Positions 45,601 to 57,235 of a stretch of 64,000 nucleotides of DNA are shown here, one piece after another. Positions within the stretch are counted from its first letter, which is position 1; each line of letters begins with the position of its first letter. A program made the position numbers and the translations under genes. Below the pieces are notes generated by a model, which searched no databases, had not been told where the DNA came from, and was given only the letters and a program-made list of their open reading frames with translations. The stretch comes from Beroe forskalii. Taxonomy: Eukaryota > Ctenophora > Nuda > Beroida > Beroidae. The stretch covers positions 310,001 through 374,000 of the forward strand of contig WFMF01000049.1 of assembly GCA_011033025.1 (NCBI GenBank), in the 5' to 3' direction.

Positions 45601-46139
45601 CGTAGAGATACTAAAATCTCATCTGTTAAATTTTCCTTTTGTTGAGCAACAATGGAAAGGCTAAGATTGTCATTAGTGTAACAATTTTGTGTATTTGAAG
45701 CAGAGTTCCTGCTTGAAGGGTCAATGATCTTCATAATAGAACGTGCATCATGGTTGGGTATCTGGGGATGACTCTGCTTAACAGCTGAAGATGTCACGGG
45801 CCTTGATGAAAGATTAAGGCTTTTAGCAAGAGACTGAGAAACAAGACCACTCTTTTTCAGGAATGTAAATGCCTCAATATTCTGGACTTTGTATATTATA
45901 GTGAAGAGTTCATCAATATTCTTTCCTGTCATAGCCAAGTCTGTTAAGAGACTCCTAGATGGACTTCCATCACTGCAAAGTGCCTTTCTTTCAAACCCAG
46001 ATATATCTAAGGCATTATATATGTCAAGCTTTGCAGCCACAGCACGCCAGTTTTGCTTAGGATCATCACTGGAATCAAGAATCTGACTGAGCTCAGAAAT
46101 ACATGAGTAAGGTAGATCACTGATTTTTCTTGGAGCCAT
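42602..46139 (-). CDS. Death domain - IRAK/Pelle kinase - nucleoside phosphorylase (PNP_UDP) fusion protein
   Basis: Five exons, all phase 0 with GT-AG introns: 44,346-46,139, 43,882-44,100, 43,275-43,454, 42,994-43,137 and 42,602-42,799; 844 residues. Residues 1-100 look like a Death domain of the Pelle/IRAK type (WRAVAAKLDI, TIIYKVQNIEAFTFLKK). Residues about 204-482 form a kinase with all key residues: G-loop GMGSFG (211-216), Lys231 (AIKK), Glu252, HRDLKSAN with Asp332, DFG at 350-352, GTMGYISPEA, and the IRAK-like Tyr stretch LIYYYM. Residues 512-844 match the nucleoside phosphorylase fold: HLVISSGICHG, VSLGDIIVSEE (599-609), VHVGTMTASD (753-762), CDTETL with Glu787, and VKGVSGFSDPY (805-815). 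IRAK kinases act below Toll/IL-1 receptors through Death-domain assembly; phosphorylase-fold domains serve as effectors in several immune ATPases. The fusion implies kinase-controlled nucleoside cleavage, but that is inference. Confidence 0.9.
43625..43693. repeat. Perfect 69-bp palindrome in an intron
   Basis: Two 34-bp arms meet at a single central base (43,659) without any mismatch. It lies in the second intron of the Death-kinase-PNP gene (43,455-43,881). If transcribed it would form a perfect 30-plus-bp hairpin with almost no loop. I see no further inverted ends outside it. Confidence 0.92.
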
Positions 46140-46804
46140 TTACATTGACACTGAACATTCTGCCTGTATATTTTGAATGTAGTGAAACCCAATTGAATTT
46201 AAATAAGCTTATTTTCATTGGCAACAAAAATTTGTTAGTGTTTGGCCACAGTGTTATTTGATTTATAGAAAATGACAGTTTGCTCCCCCAGTATGTTGTT
46301 CTAAAAGGGCCAAATAACTGTCCCCAAAATGATGAAAAAGTAAGATAAAAACACAACCCTTATACGCTTATACAATTAACAATGATTATTAAATTTGGAC
46401 AAAACTGGGGAGGTCCTGAACATACTTTATATACATTAAACCAGTAAAAAATAGGAATTCAGTTCCATTCAATTCAAAGATTCAATGTATGAAGTTTGTC
46501 AGTTAAACATCATAATTAAGATGTTGTGGAATGAGGTTAAATGAAGCTGTGCCTAGAGTCTTTTCTTTGTACAAAGAACCTCTAACACCTCTGATGGCAA
46601 TGAGAACACTCCTGAGGATTGAAAAACGGAGTCTTGTTCTGATATGGTTGATTACATGAAAATAGTCACATGGTATATTCGCTTGTTTGATACCTATTTG
46701 ACACCTATTTTTTCATTTGGCCCTTTTTGAACAGTGCAGGTGTTCCAAAAGGGCCGATAGCTTTGTGTTCTAAAAGGGCCAAATGCACAAAAACGGCCAA
46801 GTGT
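46140..46804. other. 5' flank of the Death-kinase-PNP gene
   Basis: Non-coding AT-rich sequence that should contain the promoter. The phrase TTCTAAAAGGGCCAAA recurs at about 46,300, 46,775 and, in variant form, near 46,745, so it may be part of a small dispersed repeat. No clear TATA box was seen at a convincing distance from the ATG at 46,139. Confidence 0.4.
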
Positions 46805-46947
46805 TTTTCAAGTGTTCATGATGTTAAAAGGTGTTTAAAACTATGCATGAGTTTGTTTAACAAATTCATGCATAGTTTTAGATACCTTTTAACATCAAGA
46901 AAACTTGAAAATTTTAGATGGTTAACAAATTGTTAACCATCTAAAAT
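46805..46947. repeat. Two adjacent palindromes at the 5' junction of a LINE
   Basis: An imperfect inverted repeat spans about 46,805-46,913 (AAACTATGCATGA and its complement at the core). A second, perfect one with 18-bp arms spans 46,911-46,947 (ATTTTAGATGGTTAACAA and complement around one base). They directly precede the LINE fragment at 46,985. Confidence 0.88.
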
Positions 46948-46984
46948 AAAAATCAGATAAAAATCAGATAAATGTTTTCTCATT

Positions 46985-48105
46985 ATTGGAGCCCCACAAG
47001 GGTCTATCCTGGGACCAATATTGTTCATTCTCTACACCAAGGAACTTCAATACATTGCAAAAAGACATGGATTTTTAATTCACCTTTATGCAGATGACAC
47101 CCAGCTGTATATCAGATTTGACCCATTATTTAAAGATTTTTCTGAACTAGAAGCACGAATCATAAATTGCCTTGAAGACATAAAATCATGGATGATGTCT
47201 AACCATCTGCAAGACAAGACTGAGGCACTTATTGTTAGAGCTAAAAACTACTATGACTCCCAAATGATTGAATCAATTGTTATAAGTCCAGATGCTGATG
47301 TATCAAATGGTGTAGTGAAGCCTTCTTCAGTTGTCAAAAGCCTTGGGGTACTATTTGATGATTATTTAACACTAGAAAACCAAATCAATGCAATGATTCA
47401 ATCATGTTATATCAACCTTCATAACTTAAGAGCAATAGGATCAAAATTGAGTTTCAGTCTAAAGAAACAGCTCATTCATTGCTTTGTTTTCTCAAAACTG
47501 GACTACTGCAATGACTCTTGTATGGACTGCCTAATTGTCTTATTTCTCGGCTTCAGAAGGTTCAGAATGCATCTGTGAGGTTCCTGTTTGGTAAGAAAAT
47601 TGGCAAATGGGAACATGTCACACCATTTCTGAAAGAGGCACACTTTCTGCCAGTGAAGTATCGCATTGAGTTTAAGATTGCCTTACTAGCATACAAGTGT
47701 ATAAACAACTATGCTCCAAAATATCTCAAAGAGCTACTCCATGTGAAAAGCCAGCCTCAAAGTTTATCATTAAGGAATGACTGTGACTATTTTCTGCTTG
47801 ATGTTCCTAAGGTACCTCAGCTCAACAGAACAGAAAGAGCTTTCAGTTATGCTGCACCAATTGTCTGGAATAAACTGCCATATTTACTCAGAACATGTGA
47901 CAATCTTAATGTTTTTAAGAAAAAGCTTAAGACATATTATTTTGATATTGCCTTTGAATCCCTTAAATAAGTATTAGAAGTATTTGACTATAACTTTTAC
48001 GAGTCGCTTTAGATGGCTGGATTTTGTTTTAAAGCATAGCGTCTTTAACTTAGGATCTTTAATAGCTTTAAAGCGATACATAAATGTAGATTATTTATTT
48101 ATTTA
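46985..48105 (+). mobile_element. 5'-truncated CR1/L2-like LINE, reverse transcriptase part
   Basis: It starts inside the polymerase domain at APQGSILGPILFILYTKEL and keeps the catalytic box HLYADDTQLYI. The frame breaks near 47,515 (LDYCN then out of frame) and resumes from 47,518 as YGLPNCLISRLQKVQNASVR through RAFSYAAPIVWNKLPYLL to a stop at 47,970. A TTTA microsatellite tail is at 48,088-48,104. The copy is 5' truncated with a single frameshift, so it is inactive. Confidence 0.87.
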
Positions 48106-48156
48106 TTTAAAAACATCATTGTTCATGTGAACATGAACAATATTTGACCCTGATAG

Positions 48157-49900
48157 AATACTCCAGTAGCTAGCCGAAGTTGAGTAGACCTTTCGAGGTC
48201 CAGAGAATTTCTCGAATCAGAATTTGTTAGTTCAAATGATAACAATCAACTTTGAGGGGGCCGGGGGTAGAAATTTTCAAATAGTGGCAAAAAGGTGACC
48301 AAACCCACTTTTTGTCATTTAATTGACACGCATATCCAAAAATTCATATCTTGGACCAGGAAGGTCGTAGAGACTTGTTCTTGAGCTCAAACGAATCACA
48401 ATGGCCATGTTTATTTTAGACTTGTCAACAAACATATGCCCTAAAATGCTGCTGAACCGAGTTACAGGCAAAAAAGCATTTTGAGCTGATGCGATGGCTC
48501 CAAATTGATAATTTGTTCATATTTTTGGCTAGGAAGGTCATAGAAACTTTGTTTAAATATTTCACAGTTTTAAACTTACAACACAACACATATTAAATTA
48601 ACTAACTGAGGAGGTGTTGAGGCTGCTCCTCGGAGATCCTGAAGATGATTCATAGCTTTTCATAAAGTCAATCTTAAAGTTATGAATCGAAACTGTCAGT
48701 TGATATTGTGGAGTAGTTATTTGGCTTGAATCATTATTGTTACTTTCAATGAAAGACAGCAGTTTTATTAAATATTTCACAGTGATAATGCCAAAAAATC
48801 AGTTTTTGCCTATAACTTAGTTTCTGAGCATTTTAGGGCATATGTTTATTCACAAGTTGTATATAAACATGCCAATTGCGGTTCTTTTGAGCTATAAACA
48901 AAGTGTCTATGACCTTCCTAGCCAAAAATATGAACAAATTATCAATTTGGAGCCATTGCATCAGCTCAAAATGCTTTTTTGCCTGTAACTCGGTTCAGGA
49001 GCATTTTAGGGCATATGTTTGTCAACAAGTCTAATATAAACATGGCCATTACGATTCGTTTGACCCCAAAAACAAGTCTCTACGACCTTCCTAGCCTGAG
49101 ATATGAATTTTTGAACACATGCGCCAATCAAATGACGAAAAGTGGGTTTGGTCACTTTTTCACCACTATTTGAAAATTTCTACCCCTCAAAGTTGATTGT
49201 TATCATTTGAACTAACAAATTCCGATGAGAAATTCTCTGGGCCTTGAAAGGCCTACTCAACTTTGGCTAGCTATTGGAGTAGAAGGAAATTAAGGTTAAA
49301 TTGCCACATAGGTCAAAAACAACAGGTTGAAAAGTAGGTCAAAAGGATATGTAGAATTTTACTGTGCCCCAGTCTGGATGGTTTTCATAACAGGAGCTAT
49401 CTTTTCCTCATCTCTCTTGAAGATTAAAGAAAGAAATTTAGAGAAAGAAATTTATTTTTTATCAACATTACAATACATGTATTTAATAAAACTGCTGTCT
49501 TTCATTGAAAGTAACAATAATGATTCAAGCCAAATAACTACTCCACAATATCAACTGACAGTTTCGATTCATAACTTTAAGATTGACTTTATGAAAAGCT
49601 ATGAATCATCTTCAGGATCCCCGAGGAGCAGCCTCAACACATCCTGAGACAATACATGTAAAATACAAAATAAAATAATTCCTTTCCTTTTCCCTATAAT
49701 TTCCCAATTTTTTGTTTGAAGTGATTGATCATTTCAGTGAAACACAAAAATTCTCAAATATGAAATCGAACCCATACACTTTGCACCGCTATTCAACTGT
49801 CAGTTTCGAGATAAAATATCTCTTCTTCAGGAACTCCACAAAGTGTGACACAACATTCTCAGTTATTTAATTTAATATGTGTTGTGTTGTAACAATTAAA
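48157..49900. repeat. Complex fold-back: nested inverted repeats
   Basis: Segment A (about 48,157-48,565, with ACCAGGAAGGTCGTAGAGACTT) returns inverted at about 48,892-49,281. Segment B (about 48,577-48,780, with GAGGTGTTGAGGCTGCTCC) returns inverted at about 49,485-49,650, and its outer AACACAACACATATTAAATT returns inverted near 49,868-49,893. The order A-B-A'-B' is not that of a simple hairpin. Segment A is related to the tandem block at 1-640. Frames inside B are open for 50-60 codons in both places but are non-coding as far as I can tell. Confidence 0.75.
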
Positions 49901-51054
49901 CTTAACTCAGTTGCCCCAGCCCATCAGGGCACCGCGCACTATGGCACGTGCAACCGGGTAATGATACCCTCCCGCGGTGCGCGACACTGTGCAAGGTACC
50001 TTGACACGGTGCGCATGCGATGATATTTATTACTTTTGTTTATCGTGATAACTATTGTTATAATAATTGCAATTGATTAGATTATATAGATTATAGTCTT
50101 CAAATATTCATAATAATCTAAATTTGAGACAGCCCATTTCTCCAAATCTCGAATATAAATTTAAATTCCAACGTTGTAAATATAATATTAATTCATGCAT
50201 CCAATTATTCAAAAAATGCGTTGCAAACACGCATTTTTATGCATCAGTCATAATTCAAACTCAAATAAGCATAACATTTTTCATTTAAGTTTCAATTATC
50301 AAGATTAATTTTTAGATACAAAGGCCTGGACTGACTTGCTTCAAGATATGCAATGTCTGCAGACTTGATTCGCCCCAATTGAAAGCATGATCTGCAATTT
50401 CCAAACTAAGAAGGGTCTTTATTGAGCCCTTTCTACCTACCTTTTCAACCTACTTTTCGACCTGTTGCTTTCTGGCTTTCAACCTATGAGCCCACATATC
50501 AGTAAAACGATATGATAAGGAATGAAAAGTCTTATCCAATGATAGTCTTAGTCGATAACTGATTTTTCGGCGAAAGTATCATACAGAGTAGCACATATCA
50601 CCAATGCACAATGGCGCCATTGGTGCCACTAAATGGCACCAATGGATCTCCATTGGTACCAATGGCGATTGCTAGGAAAAGAAATTTTTAGGAAAAGAAA
50701 TTTATTTTTAATCATCAATTTGGAATACAAATACAAATATAAAAATAAGCTACACAAAAAATTCCTCACCTTGACCCTTTAAATAAATAACCCAAATAAA
50801 TAACCCAAACAATATAAACTTGCTAAACACGTATATCCCTGTCTGCGTTGCGCGGCGCGCTTCCCCAGGGAAGCGCCGCGCGCGTACACACACCTATGCG
50901 GGCTTAGGAAAATATAAACATGCTTTAAACAGTACAGTACTTTATTTTTGGCGCTTTTTGCATGTCGACCCGATAGCAGCTTAAGCTAATCCATAGTTGC
51001 ACGATTGCAATTATTAAATTAGCCGTATTGTACTGTTTATTATCTCACTTTAAG
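49901..51054. other. Gene-poor AT-rich stretch
   Basis: No gene seen. A CCATTGGT(G/A)CC/GGCACCAATGG cluster occurs at about 50,610-50,665. A GC-rich near-palindrome (GCGCGCTTCCC..GGGAAGCGCCGCGCG) lies at about 50,850-50,885. Confidence 0.45.
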
Positions 51055-51360
51055 TGCAGCCCATGCCATCCGTCCAGCCGCGCGCGCCAGCCCATTGCCG
51101 CACTGCGCGCACAAAAACAAATGCCACACCGGCCACGCAAACTGGCCGAGCCCACCGACGCGCGCGAACAGCACCGCACCCGCCGGGCATGGACGGTGGG
51201 CGTCCTGCATGCCCAACGCGGGGCGCGGCCCAAGCCGCGAGCGCCGGTGACTGTGCGCACGCTGGTCCAGCCCGACGGCCCGTATGACCGAACCAGCATG
51301 CGCACTTGCCGCACTTGGGAGCGCAGTAATACCGACCGACGCGCACAACCGATCAGGGGG
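51055..51360. other. GC-rich island of about 300 bp
   Basis: Sequence composition jumps to strongly GC- and CpG-rich for about 300 bp inside AT-rich DNA. Frames stay open on both strands because of composition (Ala/Arg/Pro-rich products) and none resembles a known protein. I see no internal repeat. It could be a CpG-island promoter, a fragment of foreign DNA, or a repeat-derived piece. Confidence 0.6.
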
Positions 51361-51554
51361 GCATGGGTGAAAACCTATTCCGGGTGGTCGTACACTTCAC
51401 TTGAATCAGGATACTAGAACTATCATGAAATATTGACATGGGTCATGGACACACACCGTCACACTTATTTATTATTAATATTAGCCAATTTTGAGGGTAC
51501 TTGTAGGCGTGCAATAATAAGTAATATTGCACTCCTCACATTGGCTAATACACT

Positions 51555-51900
51555 AAGAGCATGGCAAATGGTCATGACGCTAATAAAATTATTGCACTCG
51601 GCTTCGCCTCGTGCAATAATTTGGTATTGTCGCACTCGGCCTGGCAGGCCGAGTGCGACAATACCAAATTATTGCACCATGCACGAGTACGGTGGCCGAG
51701 CAGGCTCACTTTTTTTTACATAAAAAATTTTACATAAAAATTTTTTATGTAAAAATTTTTGAGCCTTTTCGTCCAACCTCGTGGCCGAGGAGGATCAAAA
51801 AAATTTATGTAAAAATTTTTGAGCCTTTTCGTCCACTGCAGTGGCTGAGAAGGATCACTTTATTTCACATAAAAAATTTTTGATCCTCTTCGCTTCCATA
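51555..51900 (+). repeat. Inverted-pair repeat, left member, with perfect hairpins
   Basis: It starts AGAGCATGG...GCTAATAAAATTATTGCAC. It contains a perfect inverted repeat (GCAATAATTTGGTATTGTCG... and complement) at about 51,612-51,677, then alternating AAAAATTTTTTATGTAAAA tracts and repeated GTGGCCGAG(G/C)AGG phrases. A homologous copy in opposite orientation ends at about 59,378. The two could be ends of one 7.8-kb element or two independent insertions. Confidence 0.7.
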
Positions 51901-52920
51901 GATCTAATTCCAGCATAATGGCCATTGGCCACGTCGTTTGCACCTAGGCTGTGGCCGCGCGCGCGTTAGGCGGCCGATCTAGCGCGCGCGGTGCGCACGC
52001 GCATATGCAAGATGGAATTCTAACAAATTATTTGAGTCGATTTTTTTTGTATTTTTTGCCTTGAGCAGTAATTATTCAAATTAATTCGATGAAAAGGCCG
52101 TATAATTATTTTTCTAATGAACCATGGGCACGTGTTTTGAAATAAATGTTTCTGTTGAATCAATGATCTTAAATGTCGGTATCAAAATCAAATATCCTAT
52201 AAATCATTTTAATTATTTATTTCTATGAATTTATTTGAAATAAAAAGAAATCTTTCTTCAAGACATCAATTTCTATGAATAGAAGTATTTGCAATGGATA
52301 GAGCTTCATGGATACCTTGGTTAATTGGGCTATTCATCTGAATGCTTTTGATGCTATAAATCAAATTATTTTATGTTGTTAATTGAATCATGAATTATGA
52401 ATAATATCTTATAAATTATCTCATGAATTATGTTTTATAAAAAATTTTGGGCTATATTTGTGACAAAAAATGTAAACTGTTTCTATGGTTGTACATTGAT
52501 GTTTTAAAGAAATTCTTTATTTTATGGATTTTTCTCTACTAAATTGGTAACTGCTGCTTCTCCAAATAGCCCTTTAAAAAAGTCATGCCAAATAATCATG
52601 CCAAAAATAATGCACCATGTCCCATTTTAGAAAATATATAGACCAATCAAGACTCTTTCATTTTAGAGTAACATGAATTGATGAATTATAAATTTAGACC
52701 CTTTCATTTTAGGTTGCATCCACTTCCATCCACATGACATAGTGAAACCAGGTTTGTGGCATAAAAAATTAACCCTTTCACAAATGCAAGCTAGCTTCCT
52801 TATTTGGACATGAACAAATTTAAATTAACAACAATTCATACTCTGCACCAAAGGCAGCATTACTCAAAAATTCCCTGAGAAGCTCTTATAGTTAGAATTG
52901 AAAGTTGTTATTTCATTTTA
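51901..52920. other. AT-rich stretch, no recognised gene
   Basis: After a short GCGC-rich patch at about 51,950-52,005 the sequence is very AT-rich. I see no exon, RNA gene or clear repeat. Confidence 0.4.
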
Positions 52921-54240
52921 AAAGTTTAATGGTTGTTCAGTTGTTATAACTCGTGTAGGTAATACATGTCCAGATTTGCCTACTCCTGTCTACTGGTGCC
53001 TCCTTGAACTGCAGAAGAAGGTTCCCTGATATGATGTGAGCTACAAATTACCTACCGCTTGCAGCTGCAGACTTCTTGCAGTTGAATACAATACAATGCA
53101 ACAGGTTAACTATAATAATCATGAAGTAACATTTCGAGATAAGAAACTGGAAAGATTTAAGATTTCAATATTGCCAGATATTGAATATGTCATTAATTCA
53201 TTGTAACTATAAGGTTGATGGTCATTAATTTGTTAAAACTCATGTAATTGTAATACCTGTCCAGGTTTGTCTACTCCTGTCTCCTGCCTTCAGTGAACTG
53301 CTGAAGTATGTTTCCTGATCTGAAGCAAGTTACTAAGTACCTACCACATGCAGACCTTTTCAACACAATGCAATCTAACAGGTAAACAGTGCTAGATTTC
53401 ATAAATATGTTTGAATGTTGAAATAAGGGACTTGATGGGGTTGGCAAATATAGGAGCCCCAAATAAACGCAATTTTGACCTCAAATGCCCATGATCCTTC
53501 ATATATTGGGTTATTCGAAGGTGTGGACTCCATCATATATGATGGAGTCCACTATACTACCATACTGTGTGAGGGGTATGATTGGAGTTAAACCCATGTC
53601 ATGGAGGCAAAAAGCCCATGTATCTCAAAATTGATACATGGGCTACCCCCACTTACCAGCACCATAGAATGGACAGATATTAAATAATGCAGTAATCACA
53701 TTGTCATTTCAGTGTATGAATAGAAGGTTGACGGTTGTCAATAACTTGTTCAAACTCATGTAGGTAATTGAAAAACGTGTCCAGGTTTGCCTACTCCTGT
53801 CTACTCATAGACTTGAACTGCTGAAGAAGGTTCCCTGATCCGATACATGCTACTGAGCACTGCCCCACACCTGCTGACCTGCAGACCTTTTCGATTCAAT
53901 ATAATCCAACAGGTAAACTATGATAATCATTAGCAGGTGTGGGGATCAGAAACTGAAAAAATTTAATTGAATTCTGAATGGTGAGATATTGATTAATAAT
54001 CATTGATGGTTAATTAGTTGTGAAAACTCATGTATCATACGTTTACAGGATTTACTGCTCCTGCTGATGCTTCTTTGGTCGGTGCTTATCCTGGTACTTC
54101 CTTGAACTTTTGATGAAGATTCTCTGATCCGATAGGAGCTTCTGCCTCGCACCTGCTGACTTTCCAATACTGCAAGCAGCACAAAATAGCACCTTGGAAT
54201 CGAAAAATTGGGAGAATTCCATTGATGGACCTCAGAATGG
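52921..54240 (+). repeat. Four diverged tandem units of about 280-500 bp with exon-like borders
   Basis: Each unit contains a splice-acceptor-like sequence (TGTCCAG), a conserved core TTTGCCTACTCCTGTCTACT...GAACTGCTGAAGAAGGTTCCCTGAT, and, in three of four, a donor-like end ACAG|GT(A/T)AAC. The implied segments are 52,974-53,104, 53,265-53,381 and 53,785-53,912; the fourth unit starts near 54,005 and lacks the donor. All three frames of the core contain stops. This could be a tandemly duplicated non-coding exon or simply a diverged repeat. Confidence 0.6.
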
Positions 54241-54575
54241 ACAGATATCAATTAATCATAATAATATTCTATCCCATCGTATAAGCATATGATTAGGTAG
54301 ATGGTGTACGTTTTGATACATGTGTTTTCGTGCATTTGATTTTGAGCACTTGCATCACCGACTTTCGCTCGAACGACCGTTAATAATTGAGAGAAGCAAT
54401 TAATTTAAAGAAAACAGGCTATTGGGAGAATTCCATTGGACAGATATCAATTAATCATAATATTCTATCCCATCGTATAAGCATATGATTAGGTAGATGG
54501 TGTACATTTTTTTCCCCTCATTTGATTTTTTTCACCGACTTTCGCTCGAACGACCGTTAATAATTGAGGAAGCAG
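54215..54575. repeat. Direct duplication of about 160-200 bp
   Basis: GGGAGAATTCCATTG...GACAGATATCAATTAATCAT...CATCGTATAAGCATATGATT through ACTTTCGCTCGAACGACCGT occurs twice (from about 54,210 and from about 54,425). The second copy is shortened by a few small deletions. Confidence 0.88.
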
Positions 54576-56920
54576 GTCCGTTCACATATTACGTAATTTT
54601 TGGGCATTTCCCTTCTCCCCTCTCCATAATCAAACGTTGTCTCAGCCAACCCCCCCCCCCACTTTTTGGCAAATATTACGTAATCACGGCACGACCCCCC
54701 ATCCAGAAAGCTGAAACAAGGTTCTTTACTTTAGCATGTTATAATTGCATTGAAAACATACTTCTTCAGATGTGCTTTTTCAGACAATATTGATGATGTG
54801 CAAAACTTGATTGACTTAGAATTTTAATTTCTTCTGGAGGGCAAAAGGCAAGATTTTTTGTTGATATAACGACTAGATTTAATGTTTTATGTTACCATAA
54901 TGCTCATTTGTGATTAAATGTTCTTGAAAAGGATCCAAAAGGATGTGAAACGTCACTCAACAGTTACCGCTTAGATGCCTAGAGAATTGAGTTTCTTAAT
55001 TATGGTTAAGCGGGTTAAAAATGTGTGCTTTATTATTATGATTGATGATTGATAATCATTTTAATGATTTATGTTCAGCGAAACTGAATACCTAACGAAC
55101 ACAGTTTGGCTAGTATTGAAATATAATTAGAACTATAGAAATATTGGAAATTGCCTTTTTTTACACTTTTAGCCCACTTTACGATGAAAAATCGTATATT
55201 CGTCAACGCAAAAATCTAGAAAATATGTTTTATCCTACAGTCTACAGAAACTACTTTTTGGCCCAAATTAATGAAAATAGGAGGGTGAAAATTTCGTATT
55301 CTGTCTATCAGTTTTTTCAAGATTTGAGATCTCCATTGAAATGCAATTTTTATCGAATGATGGTCAAATCTTTTGGATAAGGAGCAGTTTTTGTCATGAA
55401 ACTAAGAGGTATACCATAATTAACACGGACATTAAAATCACGCAGCTAAGCACATCAGCGTGAATATTTATGTCCGTGAAAATTTTGTCCGTGATACTAT
55501 TGTCCGTGATTTTCAGGTTCGTGAAAATTAAGTCCGGTATTTCCTCTTAAAATTTCTAGGGTAGAGAAGCAAAATTTCTGACTTTATCTCTTTAAACGCA
55601 ATAACAAAATTTTAAAGGAAATTATGCTTCTTTTTATGCTTAGAACCTGCTATATGAAAATTTATCATATTAATTAACGAAATATATTGAAAAAATCTTG
55701 AAATCAATTATTCAAATCGTTGTAAAAATGGAAAAAAAATCGAACCGAAAATTTCGAGATTTTCTTGAAATTTGAAGTAGCAGGATCGAGCGTGAATATT
55801 AATGTCCGTAAAATTTTGATAATTATGTCCCCTCGGCTGATTACGTTATATGTGAATGATCCCATATTCAAATTCATCCCATTCCACAAACCTGAGATGA
55901 AACTCACATGTAGCCATATAATAAGCCTTTACATGCATTATATGAATAATATCCCATATTCATATCTAAATTACATGCTTTTATATTCCATTTTCAAACC
56001 TGAGATGAATCATGGAACGATTACATTTTTACAGCCAAACCATAGCCGAATTTCGATATCACTTTTGATTAACGCTGAAAAACAGTTTTTGGAAATCCAT
56101 TTCATTTCAACTTTTTTGCATTCAATGGATTTCATATCCTTAAACAAACTTGATTAATCCTTATGAGCATTATGAATACTTGGAGCCAGTTCCAATATAC
56201 TTTTTACATAATGAACATTTGAATAATCTTTTTACCAGGAAGCAACTCGGCAGATTTTTGGTTAATTTTGCCGTTTTATATCGGGCGATTAACAAACGAA
56301 TGGGATATCGAAAATTATCACACGAGGCGTCAGCCGAGTTTGACAATTTCGATATCACACGATCCATGAGTTTGTTAATTGTATTATTACTCGACAAAAC
56401 AGTTCTCCCTCCCACTCGGGTCTGACGACCCTCTTCTGAATTCAACGTTTTTATAGATTTTCAGTGCTCCTTCATAAAATCAACAATTTATTTAACGATA
56501 TTCTGCTCTATTATTCCGCCACTTTGCAGTAGTTCTACAAAGGAGTGATATATCGATAATTATTACACTGGAGTTTGAGCCACGGGAGGGAATAATCGAT
56601 TTTAAAACTTTCTGTTCTTTTTCAAAGGTTAAAGTGTAATTTTTTGAATCTGAAATGATTTAACCGTGGAAACTGACCAAATTCACTGAAAGAACTAAGT
56701 TAGGAATTTTAATTTGGAGCCCGGTTAATCATACAGAGGGTGATATTTATGATTGGCATGGTTTTCGATAATCTTTTGATAGAATTTTGATTTTCCTCTA
56801 CTTTGCGACAAAATAGTAATTTAAATATGCTTACTGAGGGTAACTGAGGAGTGTGACGGGCTTTCTTAGGAGTGCGACTGGCATTGACTTTCTTAGGAGT
56901 TTGATAGGCTTACTTACGGG
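54576..56920. other. Gene-poor AT-rich stretch
   Basis: A C homopolymer (about 12) lies at about 54,650. Phrases TGTCCGTGA(A)AAT recur at 55,420-55,530 and 55,800, probably a small dispersed element. Open frames at 55,144-55,380, 55,765-56,157 and 56,150-56,425 are AT-driven and show no domain. Confidence 0.4.
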
Positions 56921-56924
56921 TAAC

Positions 56925-57235
56925 ACACCCCTCTCAACTCATAACATACCCCTATCTCATCGTAACCCACCCCTCTCCACTCATATTATACCTCTATCCA
57001 CTCATATAACACCCTTCTCAACTCATAACGCACCCCTCTCAACTCATAACAACCCCCCTCAACTCATAACACACCCCTCTCCACTCATAACACACCCCTC
57101 TCCACTCGTAACACACCTCCGCCACTCATATTATACCTCTCTCCACTCATAACACACCTCTCTCAACTCATAACAGACCCCTGTCAACTCAAAGCACACC
57201 CCTCGCCACTCATAACACACACCTGAACAAACCTC
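56925..57235. repeat. About 20-bp minisatellite (CCCCTCTCAACTCATAACACA)
   Basis: Imperfect direct repeats of ACCCCTCTCCACTCATAAC-type units run for about 310 bp (14-16 units). Pyrimidine-rich on the plus strand. Confidence 0.9.

Noticed and set aside
51040..51417. Several overlapping open frames of 77-129 codons in the GC-rich island
   Set aside because: Open on both strands because of GC composition; no domain or splice support.
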